Assembly (NCBI GenBank): GCA_964036045.1
Contig: OZ038387.1
Span: forward strand, 52,861,265-52,925,264
Source of the DNA: Eutreptiella sp. 'Long Island Sound 2002'
Taxonomy: Eukaryota; Euglenozoa; Euglenophyceae; Eutreptiales; Eutreptiaceae
Direction of reading: 5' to 3'
DNA length: 64,000 nucleotides
Of the stretch, positions 37,741-47,589 are shown one piece after another; the first letter of the stretch is position 1; the number at the start of each line of letters is the position of its first letter. A program made the translations under genes and the position numbers. Below the pieces are notes generated by a model. That model was not told the DNA's origin and searched no databases. It was given only the letters and a program-made list of their open reading frames with translations.

Positions 37741-38379
37741 TATGTTCCGGCGCTTCCGGAACATGTTCCGGTCCTTCCGGAACATGTTCCGGTCCTTCCG
37801 GAACATGTTCCGGCGCTTCCGGAAAATGTTCCGGCGCTTCCGGAACATGTTCCGGTCCTTCAGGAACATGTTGCGGTGCTTGCGGAACATGTTCCGTTCC
37901 TTCCGGAACATGTTCCGGTGCCTCCGGAACATGTTCCGGCGCTTCCGCAACATGTTCCGGCGCTTCCTTCCGGAACATGTTCCGGCGCTTCCTTCCGGAA
38001 CATGTTCCGGTGCTTCCGGAACATGTTCCGGTGCTTCCGGAACATGTTCATGTCCTTCCGGAACATTTTTCGGTGCTTCCGGAACATGTTCCGGCGCTTC
38101 CGGAACATGTTCCAGTGCTTCCGGAACATTTTCCGGCGCTTCCGGAACATGTTCCGGCGCTTCCGGAACATGTTCCGGCGCTTCCTTCCGGAACATGTTC
38201 GGGCGCTTCCTTCCGGAATATGTTCCGGCGCTTCCTTCCGGAACATGTTCCGGCGCTTCCAGAACATGTTCCGGTCCTTCCGGAACGTGTTCCGGTCCTT
38301 CCGGAACATGTTCCGGTCCTTCCGGAACATGTTCCGGTGCTTCCGGAACATGTTGCGGTGCTTGCGGAACATGTTCCGG

Positions 38380-38489
38380 AAGCACCGGAACATGTTCCGA
38401 AAGCACCGGAACATGTTCCTGAAGCGCCGGAACATGTTCCGGAAGCACCGGAACATGTTCCTGAAGCGCCGGAACATGTTCCGGAAGCG
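38380..38489. repeat. Last long reversed-spacer tract of zone IV (6 units)
   Basis: Six reversed spacers run from AAGCA at 38,380 to AAGCG at 38,485. Two TTCCTGAAGCG units resemble those at 34,863 and 36,123. The tract is preceded by TTGCGGTGCTTGCGG and followed by a forward TGCCT spacer, the same context as the tracts at 34.8 and 35.4 kb. After this tract the array is in forward orientation until single reversed units at 58,873 and 63,771. Confidence 0.92.
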
Positions 38490-38840
38490 CCGGAACATGT
38501 TCCGGTGCCTCCGGAACATGTTCCGGTCTTTCCGGAACATGTTCCGGTGCTTCCGCAACATGTTCCGGCGCTTCCGGAACATGATCCGGTCCTTCCGGAA
38601 CATGTTCCGGTGCTTCCGGAACATGTTCCGGTGCTGTTCGGGTCCTTTCGGAACATTTTTCGGGCGCTTCCGGAACATGTTCCGGTGCTTCCGGAACATG
38701 ATCCGGTGCTTCCGGAACATGATCCGGTGCTTCCGGAACATGTTCCGGCGCTTCCGGAACATGTTCCGGTCCTTCCGGAACATGTTCCGGCGCTTCCGGA
38801 ACATGTTCGGGTCCTTCCGGAACATGTTCCGGCGCTTCCG

Positions 38841-40940
38841 GAACACGTTCCGGCGCTTCCGGAACATGTTCCGGTGCTTCCGGAACATGTTCCGGTCCTT
38901 CCGGAACATGTTGCGGTCCTTCCGGAACATGTTCCGGTGCTTCCGGAACATGTTCCGGCGCTTCCGGAACATGTTCCGGCGCTTCCGGAACATGTTCCGG
39001 CGCTTTCGGAACATGTTCCGGTGCTTCCGGAACACGTTCCGGTGCTTCCGAAACACGTTCCGGTAATTCCAGAACATGTTCCGGTGCTTCCGGAACATGT
39101 TCCGGTGCTTCCGGAACATGTTCCGGCGCTTCCGGAACATGTTCCGGCGCTTCCGGAACATGTTCCGGTGCTTCCGGACCATGTTCCGGCGCTTCCGGAA
39201 CATGTTCCGGCGCTTCCGGAACATGTTCCGGCGCTTGCGGAACATGTCCCGGCGCTTCCGGAACATGTTCCGGTCCTTCCGGAACATGTTCTGGCGCTTC
39301 CGGAACATGTTCCGGTGCTTCGGGAACATGTTCCCGTGCTTCCGGAACATGTTCCGGTCCTTCCGGAACATGTTGCGGTGCTTCCGGAACATGTTCCGGC
39401 GCTTCCGGAACATGTTCCGGCGCTTCCGGAACATGTTCCGGTGCTTTCGGAACATGTTCCGGTGCTTCCGAAACATGTTCCGGCGCTTCCGGAACATGTT
39501 CCGGCGCTTCCGGAACATGTTCCGGCGCTTCCGGAACATGTTCCGGTCCTTCCGGAACATGTTCCGGTCCTTCCGGAACATGTTCCGGCGCTTCCGGAAC
39601 ATGTTCCGGCGCCTCCGGAACATGTTCCGGCGCCTCCGGAACATGTTCTGGTCCTTCCGGAACATGTTGCTGTCCTTCCGGAACATGTTCCGGTCCTTCC
39701 GGAACATGTTCCGGCGCTTCCGGAACATGTTCCGGCGCTTCCGGAACACGTTCCGGCGCTTCCGGAAAATGTTCCGGTGCTTCCGGAACATGTTCCGGTC
39801 CTTCCGGAACATGTTGCGGTCCTTCCGGAACATGTTCCGGTGCTTCCGGAACATGTTCCGGTGCTTCCGGAACATGTTCCGGCGCTTCCGGAACACGTTC
39901 CGGCGCTTCCGGAACATGTTCCGGTGCTTCCGGAACATGTTCCGGTCCTTCCGGAACATGTTGCGGTCCTTCCGGAACATGTTCCGGTGCTTCCGGAACA
40001 TGTTCCGGCGCTTCCGGAACATGTTCCGGCGCTTCCGGAACATGTTCCGGCGCTTTCGGAACATGTTCCGGTGCTTCCGGAACACGTTCCGGTGCTTCCG
40101 AAACACGTTCCGGTAATTCCAGAACATGTTCCGGTGCTTCCGGAACATGTTCCGGTGCTTCCGGAACATGTTCCGGCGCTTCCGGAACATGTTCCGGCGC
40201 TTCCGGAACATGTTCCGGTGCTTCCGGAACATGTTCCGGCGCTTCCGGAACATGTTCCGGCGCTTCCGGAACATGTTCCGGCGCTTGCGGAACATGTCCC
40301 GGCGCTTCCGGAACATGTTCCGGTCCTTCCGGAACATGTTCTGGCGCTTCCGGAACATGTTCCGGTGCTTCGGGAACATGTTCCCGTGCTTCCGGAACAT
40401 GTTCCGGTCCTTCCGGAACATGTTGCGGTGCTTCCGGAACATGTTCCGGCGCTTCCGGAACATGTTCCGGCGCTTCCGGAACATGTTCCGGTGCTTTCGG
40501 AACATGTTCCGGTGCTTCCGAAACATGTTCCGGCGCTTCCGGAACATGTTCCGGCGCTTCCGGAACATGTTCCGGTCCTTCCGGAACATGTTCCGGTCCT
40601 TCCGGAACATGTTCCGGTGCTTCCGGAACATGTTCCGGTGCTTCCGGAACATGTTCCGGCGCTTCCGGAACATGTTCCGGTCCTTCCGGAACATGTTCCG
40701 GCGCTTCCGGAACATGTTCCGGCGCCTCCGGAACATGTTCCGGCGCCTCCGGAACATGTTCTGGTCCTTCCGGAACATGTTGCTGTCCTTCCGGAACATG
40801 TTCCGGTCCTTCCGGAACATGTTCCGGCGCTTCCGGAACATGTTCCGGCGCTTCCGGAACATGTTCCGGCGCTTCCGGAACATGTTCCGGTCCTTCCGGA
40901 ACATGTTCCGGTGCTTCCGGAACATGTTCCGGTGCTTCCG
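38841..40940. repeat. 1,050-bp (50-unit) tandem higher-order repeat
   Basis: The run GGAACACGTTCC, CGAAACACGTTCC, then CCGGTAATTCCAG at about 39,020-39,075 recurs 1,050 bp later at about 40,070-40,125. GGAACACG at about 38,841 recurs at 39,891, also 1,050 bp. Downstream, TTGCTGTCC at 39,667 recurs at 40,780, a distance of 1,113 bp (53 units), so three units were gained in the second copy. Otherwise the copies read almost identically. Confidence 0.92.
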
Positions 40941-41041
40941 GAACATGTTCCGGTGCTTCCGGAACATGTTCCGGCGCTTCCGGAACATGTTTCCGGTGCT
41001 TCCGGAACATGTTCCGGTCCTTCCGGAACATGTTCCGGTGC

Positions 41042-44000
41042 TTCCATAACATGTTCCGGTGCTTCCGGGACATGTTCCGGTGCTTCCGGAACATGTTCCG
41101 GTCCTTCCGGAACATGTTCCGGTCCTCCCGGAACATGTTCCGGTCCTTCTGGAACATGTTCCGGTCCTTCTGGAACATGTTCCGGTCCTTCCGGAACATG
41201 TTCCGGGGCTTCCGGAACATGTTCCGGGGCTTCCGGAACATGTTCCGGCGCTTCCGGAAGATGTTCCGGCGCTTCCGGAACATGTTCCGGCGCTTCCGGA
41301 ACATGTTCCGGTCCTTCCGGAACATGTTCCGGTCCTTCGGGAACATGTTCCGGCGCTTCCGGAACATGTTCCGGTGCTTCCGGAACATGTTCCGGCGCTT
41401 CCAGAACATGTTCCGGCGCTTTCGGAACATGTTCCGGTCCTGCCGGGACATGTTGCGGTCCTTCCCGAACATGTTGCGGTCCTTCCGGAACATGTTCCGG
41501 CGCTTCCGGAACATGTTCCGGTGCTTCCGGAACATGTTCCGGTGCTTCCGGAACATGTTCCGGTGCTTCCGGAACATGTTCCGGTGCTTCCGGAACATGT
41601 TCCGGGGCTTCCGGAACACCGGAACATGTTCCGGTCCTTCCGGAACATGTTCCGGTGCTTCCGGAACATGTTCCGGGGCTTCCAGAACACCGGAACATGT
41701 TCCGGTCCTTCCGGAACATGTTCCGGCGCTTCCGGAACATGTTCCGGTGCTTCCGGAACATGTTCCGGTGCTTCCGGAACATGTTCCGGTCCTTGCGGAA
41801 CATGTTCCGGCGCTTCCGGAACATGTTCTGGTCCTTCCGGAACATGTTCCGGCGCTTCCGGAACATGTTCCGGCGCTTCCGGAACATGTTCGGGTCCTTC
41901 CGGAACATGTTCCGGCGCTTCCGGAACATGTTCTGGTCCTTCCGGAACATGTTCCGGCGCTTCCGGAACATGTTCCGGCGCTTCCGGAACATGTTCCGGT
42001 GCTTCCGGAACATGTTCCGGTGCTTCCGGAACATGTTCCGGCGCTTCCGGAACATGTTTCCGGTGCTTCCGGAACATGTTCCGGCGCTTCCGGAACATGT
42101 TCCGGCGCTTCCGGAACATGTTCCGGCGCTTCCGGAACATGTTCCGGTCCTTCCGGAACATGTTCCGGTGCTTCCGGAACATGTTCCGGTGCTTCCGGAA
42201 CATGTTCCGGTGCTTCCGGAACATGTTCCGGCGCTTCCGGAACATGTTCCGGTGCTTCCGGAACATGTTCCGGCGCTTCCGGAACATGTTTCCGGTGCTT
42301 CCGGAACATGTTCCGGTCCTTCCGGAACATGTTCCGGTGCTTCCATAACATGTTCCGGTGCTTCCGGGACATGTTCCGGTGCTTCCGGAACATGTTCCGG
42401 TCCTTCCGGAACATGTTCCGGTCCTCCCGGAACATGTTCCGGTCCTTCTGGAACATGTTCCGGTCCTTCCGGAACATGTTCCGGTCCTTCCGGAACATGT
42501 TCCGGGGCTTCCGGAACATGTTCCGGGGCTTCCGGAACATGTTCCGGCGCTTCCGGAAGATGTTCCGGCGCTTCCGGAACATGTTCCGGCGCTTCCGGAA
42601 CATGTTCCGGTCCTTCCGGAACATGTTCCGGTCCTTCGGGAACATGTTCCGGCGCTTCCGGAACATGTTCCGGTGCTTCCGGAACATGTTCCGGCGCTTC
42701 CAGAACATGTTCCGGCGCTTTCGGAACATGTTCCGGTCCTGCCGGGACATGTTGCGGTCCTTCCCGAACATGTTGCGGTCCTTCCGGAACATGTTCCGGC
42801 GCTTCCGGAACATGTTCCGGTGCTTCCGGAACATGTTCCGGTGCTTCCAGAACACCGGAACATGTTCCGGCGCTTCCGGAACATGTTCCGGCGCTTCCGG
42901 AACATGTTCCGGCGCTTCCGGAACATGTTCCGGTCCTTCCGGAACATGTTCCGGTGCTTCCGGAACATGTTCCGGTGCTTCCGGAACATGTTCCGGTGCT
43001 TCCGGAACATGTTCCGGCGCTTCCGGAACATGTTTCCGGTGCTTCCGGAACATGTTCCGGTCCTTCCGGAACATGTTCCGGTGCTTCCATAACATGTTCC
43101 GGTGCTTCCGGGACATGTTCCGGTGCTTCCGGAACATGTTCCGGTCCTTCCGGAACATGTTCCGGTCCTCCCGGAACATGTTCCGGTCCTTCTGGAACAT
43201 GTTCCGGTCCTTCCGGAACATGTTCCGGTCCTTCCGGAACATGTTCCGGGGCTTCCGGAACATGTTCCGGGGCTTCCGGAACATGTTCCGGCGCTTCCGG
43301 AAGATGTTCCGGCGCTTCCGGAACATGTTCCGGCGCTTCCGGAACATGTTCCGGTCCTTCCGGAACATGTTCCGGTCCTTCGGGAACATGTTCCGGCGCT
43401 TCCGGAACATGTTCCGGTGCTTCCGGAACATGTTCCGGCGCTTCCAGAACATGTTCCGGCGCTTTCGGAACATGTTCCGGTCCTGCCGGGACATGTTGCG
43501 GTCCTTCCCGAACATGTTGCGGTCCTTCCGGAACATGTTCCGGCGCTTCCGGAACATGTTCCGGTGCTTCCGGAACATGTTCCGGTGCTTCCGGAACATG
43601 TTCCGGTGCTTCCGGAACATGTTCCGGTGCTTCCGGAACATGTTCCGGGGCTTCCGGAACACCGGAACATGTTCCGGTCCTTCCGGAACATGTTCCGGTG
43701 CTTCCGGAACATGTTCCGGGGCTTCCAGAACACCGGAACATGTTCCGGTCCTTCCGGAACATGTTCCGGCGCTTCCGGAACATGTTCCGGTGCTTCCGGA
43801 ACATGTTCCGGTGCTTCCGGAACATGTTCCGGTCCTTGCGGAACATGTTCCGGCGCTTCCGGAACATGTTCTGGTCCTTCCGGAACATGTTCCGGCGCTT
43901 CCGGAACATGTTCCGGCGCTTCCGGAACATGTTCGGGTCCTTCCGGAACATGTTCCGGCGCTTCCGGAACATGTTCTGGTCCTTCCGGAACATGTTCCGG

Positions 44001-45320
44001 CGCTTCCGGAACATGTTCCGGCGCTTCCGGAACATGTTCCGGTGCTTCCGGAACATGTTCCGGTGCTTCCGGAACATGTTCCGGCGCTTCCGGAACATGT
44101 TTCCGGTGCTTCCGGAACATGTTCCGGCGCTTCCGGAACATGTTCCGGCGCTTCCGGAACATGTTCCGGCGCTTCCGGAACATGTTCCGGTCCTTCCGGA
44201 ACATGTTCCGGTGCTTCCGGAACATGTTCCGGTGCTTCCGGAACATGTTCCGGTGCTTCCGGAACATGTTCCGGCGCTTCCGGAACATGTTCCGGTGCTT
44301 CCGGAACATGTTCCGGCGCTTCCGGAACATGTTTCCGGTGCTTCCGGAACATGTTCCGGTCCTTCCGGAACATGTTCCGGTGCTTCCATAACATGTTCCG
44401 GTGCTTCCGGGACATGTTCCGGTGCTTCCGGAACATGTTCCGGTCCTTCCGGAACATGTTCCGGTCCTCCCGGAACATGTTCCGGTCCTTCTGGAACATG
44501 TTCCGGTCCTTCCGGAACATGTTCCGGTCCTTCCGGAACATGTTCCGGGGCTTCCGGAACATGTTCCGGGGCTTCCGGAACATGTTCCGGCGCTTCCGGA
44601 AGATGTTCCGGCGCTTCCGGAACATGTTCCGGCGCTTCCGGAACATGTTCCGGTCCTTCCGGAACATGTTCCGGTCCTTCGGGAACATGTTCCGGCGCTT
44701 CCGGAACATGTTCCGGTGCTTCCGGAACATGTTCCGGCGCTTCCAGAACATGTTCCGGCGCTTTCGGAACATGTTCCGGTCCTGCCGGGACATGTTGCGG
44801 TCCTTCCCGAACATGTTGCGGTCCTTCCGGAACATGTTCCGGCGCTTCCGGAACATGTTCCGGTGCTTCCGGAACATGTTCCGGTGCTTCCAGAACACCG
44901 GAACATGTTCCGGTCCTTCCGGAACATGTTCCGGCGCTTCCGGAACATGTTCCGGTGCTTCCGGAACATGTTCCGGTGCTTCCGGAACATGTTCCGGTCC
45001 TTGCGGAACATGTTCCGGCGCTTCCGGAACATGTTCTGGTCCTTCCGGAACATGTTCCGGCGCTTCCGGAACATGTTCCGGCGCTTCCGGAACATGTTCG
45101 GGTCCTTCCGGAACATGTTCCGGCGCTTCCGGAACATGTTCTGGTCCTTCCGGAACATGTTCCGGCGCTTCCGGAACATGTTCCGGCGCTTCCGGAACAT
45201 GTTCCGGTGCTTCCGGAACATGTTCCGGTGCTTCCGGAACATGTTCCGGCGCTTCCGGAACATGTTTCCGGTGCTTCCGGAACATGTTCCGGTCTTTCCG
45301 GAACATGTTCCGGTGCTTCC
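41042..45320. repeat. 2,043-bp higher-order repeat built of 1,299- and 744-bp parts
   Basis: TTCCATAACATG occurs at 41,042, 42,341, 43,085, 44,384 and 45,317. The intervals are 1,299, 744, 1,299 and 933 bp, so the pair 1,299+744 = 2,043 bp is repeated. TGCCGGGACATG follows the same steps (41,441, 42,740, 43,484, 44,783). The last interval is 933 bp, that is 744 plus 189 bp (9 units), and its content resembles the end of the 1,299-bp part. Between the 2,043-bp copies the only change I noticed was one TTCTGG versus TTCCGG, near 41,168. Each 744-bp part shares roughly its first 500 bp with the 1,299-bp part. Confidence 0.92.
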
Positions 45321-47280
45321 ATAACATGTTCCGGTGCTTCCGGGACATGTTCCGGTGCTTCCGGAACATGTTCCGGTCCTTCCGGAACATGTTCCGGTCC
45401 TCCCGGAACATGTTCCGGTTCTTCCGGAACATGTTCCGGTCCTTCCGGAACATGTTCCGGTCCTTCCGGAACATGTTCCGGGGCTTCCGGAACATGTTCC
45501 GGCGCTTCCGGAAGATGTTCCGGCGCTTCCGGAACATGTTCCGGCCCTTCCGGAACATGTTCCGGTCCTTCCGGAACATGTTCCGGTCCTTCCGGAACGT
45601 GTTCCGGCGCTTCCGGAACATGTTCCGGCGCTTCCGGAACATGTTCCGGTGCTTCCGGAACATGTTCCGGTGCTTCCGGAACATGTTCCGGCGCTTCCGG
45701 AACATGTTTCCGGTGCTTCCGGAACATGTTCCGGTCCTTCCGGAACATGTTCCGGTCCTTCCGGAACATGTTCCGGCGCTTCCGGAACATGTTCCGGCGC
45801 TTCCGGAACATGTTCCGGTGCTTCCGGAACATGTTCCGGTGCTTCCGGAACATGTTCCGGCGCTTCCGGAACATGTTTCCGGTGCTTCCGGAACATGTTC
45901 CGGTCCTTCCGGAACATGTTCCGGTGCTTCCATAACATGTTCCGGTGCTTCCGGGACATGTTCCGGTGCTTCCGGAACATGTTCCGGTCCTTCCGGAACA
46001 TGTTCCGGTCCTCCCGGAACATGTTCCGGTCCTTCCGGAACATGTTCCGGTCCTTCCGGAACATGTTCCGGTCCTTCCGGAAGATGTTCCGGCGCTTCCG
46101 GAACATGTTTCCGGTGCTTCCGGAACATGTTCCGGTCCTTCCGGAAGATTTTCTGGCGCTTCCGGAAGATGTTCCGGCGCTTCCGGAACATGTTCCGGCG
46201 CTTCCGGAACATGTTCCGGTCCTTCCGGAACATGTTCCGGTCCTTCCGGAACATGTTCCGGCGCTTCCGGAACATGTTCCGGTGCTTCCGGAACATGTTC
46301 CGGCGCTTCCAGAACATGTTCCGGCGCTTTCGGAACATGTTCCGGTCCTGCCGGGACATGTTGCGGTCCTTCCGGAACATTTTCCGGCGCTTCCGGAACA
46401 TGTTGCGGTGCTTCTGGAACATGTTCCGGTGCTTCCGGAACATGTTCCAGTCCTTCCGGAACATGTTCCGGTGCTTCCGGAACATGTTCCGGGGCTTCCG
46501 GAACACCGGAACATGTTCCTGTCCTTCCGGAACATGTTCCGGTCCTTCCGGAACATGTTCCGGCGCTTCCGGAACATGTTCCGGTGCTTCCGGAACATGT
46601 TCCGGCGCTTCCAGAACATGTTCCGGCGCTTTCGGAACATGTTCCGGTCCTTCCCGAACATGTTGCGGTCCTTCCGGAACATTTTCCGGCGCTTCCGGAA
46701 CATGTTGCGGTGCTTCTGGAACATGTTCCGGTGCTTCCGGAACATGTTCCAGTCCTTCCGGAACATGTTCCGGTGCTTCCGGAACATGTTCCGGGGCTTC
46801 CGGAACACCGGAACATGTTCCTGTCCTTCCGGAACATGTTCCGGTGCTTCCGGAACATGTTCCGGGGCTTCCAGAACACCGGAACATGTTCCGGTCCTTC
46901 CGGAACATGTTCCGGTCCTTCCGGAACATTTTCCGGTGCTTCCGGAACATGTTCCGGTGCTTCCGGAACATGTTCCGGCGCTTCCGGAACATGTTCCGGT
47001 ACTTCCGGAACATGTTCCGGCGCTTCCGGAACATGTTCCGGCGCTTCCGGAACATTTTCCGGTGCTTCCGGAACATGTTCCGGTGCTTCCGGAACATGTT
47101 CCGGCGCTTCCGGAACATGTTCCGGTACTTCCGGAACATGTTCCGGCGCTTCCGGAACATGTTCCGGCGCTTCCGGAACATGTTCCGGTGCTTCCGGAAC
47201 ATGTTCCGGGGCTTCCGGAACACCGGAACATGTTCCGGCGCTTTCGGAAAATGTTCCGGTCCTGCCGGGATATGATGCGG
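45317..47280. repeat. Degenerate copies of the TTCCATAAC block and 298-bp duplication
   Basis: After 45,317 the TTCCATAAC block recurs once more at 45,928, only 611 bp on, with several losses. From 46.3 to 46.9 kb a block running from CCTTTTCGG/TGCCGGG through ACATTTTCC, CATGTTGCGGTGCTTCTGG and TTCCAGTCC to a short unit occurs twice, with the short units at 46,502 and 46,804. Near 46,940-47,165 another small tandem repeat with the rare TACTT spacer (CCGGTACTTCCGG) occurs at about 46,999 and 47,125, 126 bp or 6 units apart. Confidence 0.75.
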
Positions 47281-47589
47281 TCCCTCCCGAACATGTTGCG
47301 GTCCTTCCGGAACATGTTCCGGCGCTTCCGGAACATGTTCCGGTGCCTCCGGAACATGTTCCGGCGCTTCCGGAACATGTTCCGGTGCCGCCAGAACATG
47401 TTCCGGTGCTCGCGGAACGTGTTCGGGTCCTTCCGGAACATGTTCCGGTGCTTCCGGAACATGTTCCGGCGCTTCCGGAACATGTTCCGGTCCTTCCAGA
47501 ACATGTTCGGGTGCTTCCGGAACATGTTCCGATGCTTCCGGAACATGTTCCGGTCCTTCCGGAACACGTTCCGGCGCTTCCGGAACATG

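Larger units (their letters stand above)
16313..38245. repeat. 25-bp units with duplicated TTCC in the spacer
   Basis: These units have spacer CGCTTCCTT instead of CGCTT, a 4-bp duplication of TTCC. They usually occur two or three in a row, so a local 25-bp periodicity replaces 21 bp. Clusters lie near 16,313, 17,123-17,180, 22,105-22,162, 23,301-23,358, 25,113-25,172, 26,288-26,345, 29,320-29,500, 29,640-29,685, 29,803-29,845, 29,930-29,965, 34,674-34,708, 37,964-38,000 and 38,183-38,243. The middle unit often carries GGAAAATG or GGAAGAGG. None is seen before 16.3 kb or after 38.3 kb. Confidence 0.88.
33421..38500. repeat. Array zone IV: dense spacer-orientation switching
   Basis: About two thirds of all reversed spacers in the window lie in these 5 kb. 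Other marks are CTTCAGGAAC and TTCCTGAAGCG (a unit with CTGA in place of CCGGA), the CCGGATGATGTTCGGG variant, CGCCCCCGGAACATGATCC, the GCAAGCACTGCAAC variant in reversed units, and GGAAGATG. Short units are rare here (33,417, 36,653, 37,689). The zone is still 21-bp satellite throughout. Confidence 0.78.

Noticed and set aside
38630-38670. Possible unique sequence or small gene at the irregular stretch
   Set aside because: Every base can be aligned to damaged 21-bp units; nothing new is introduced.
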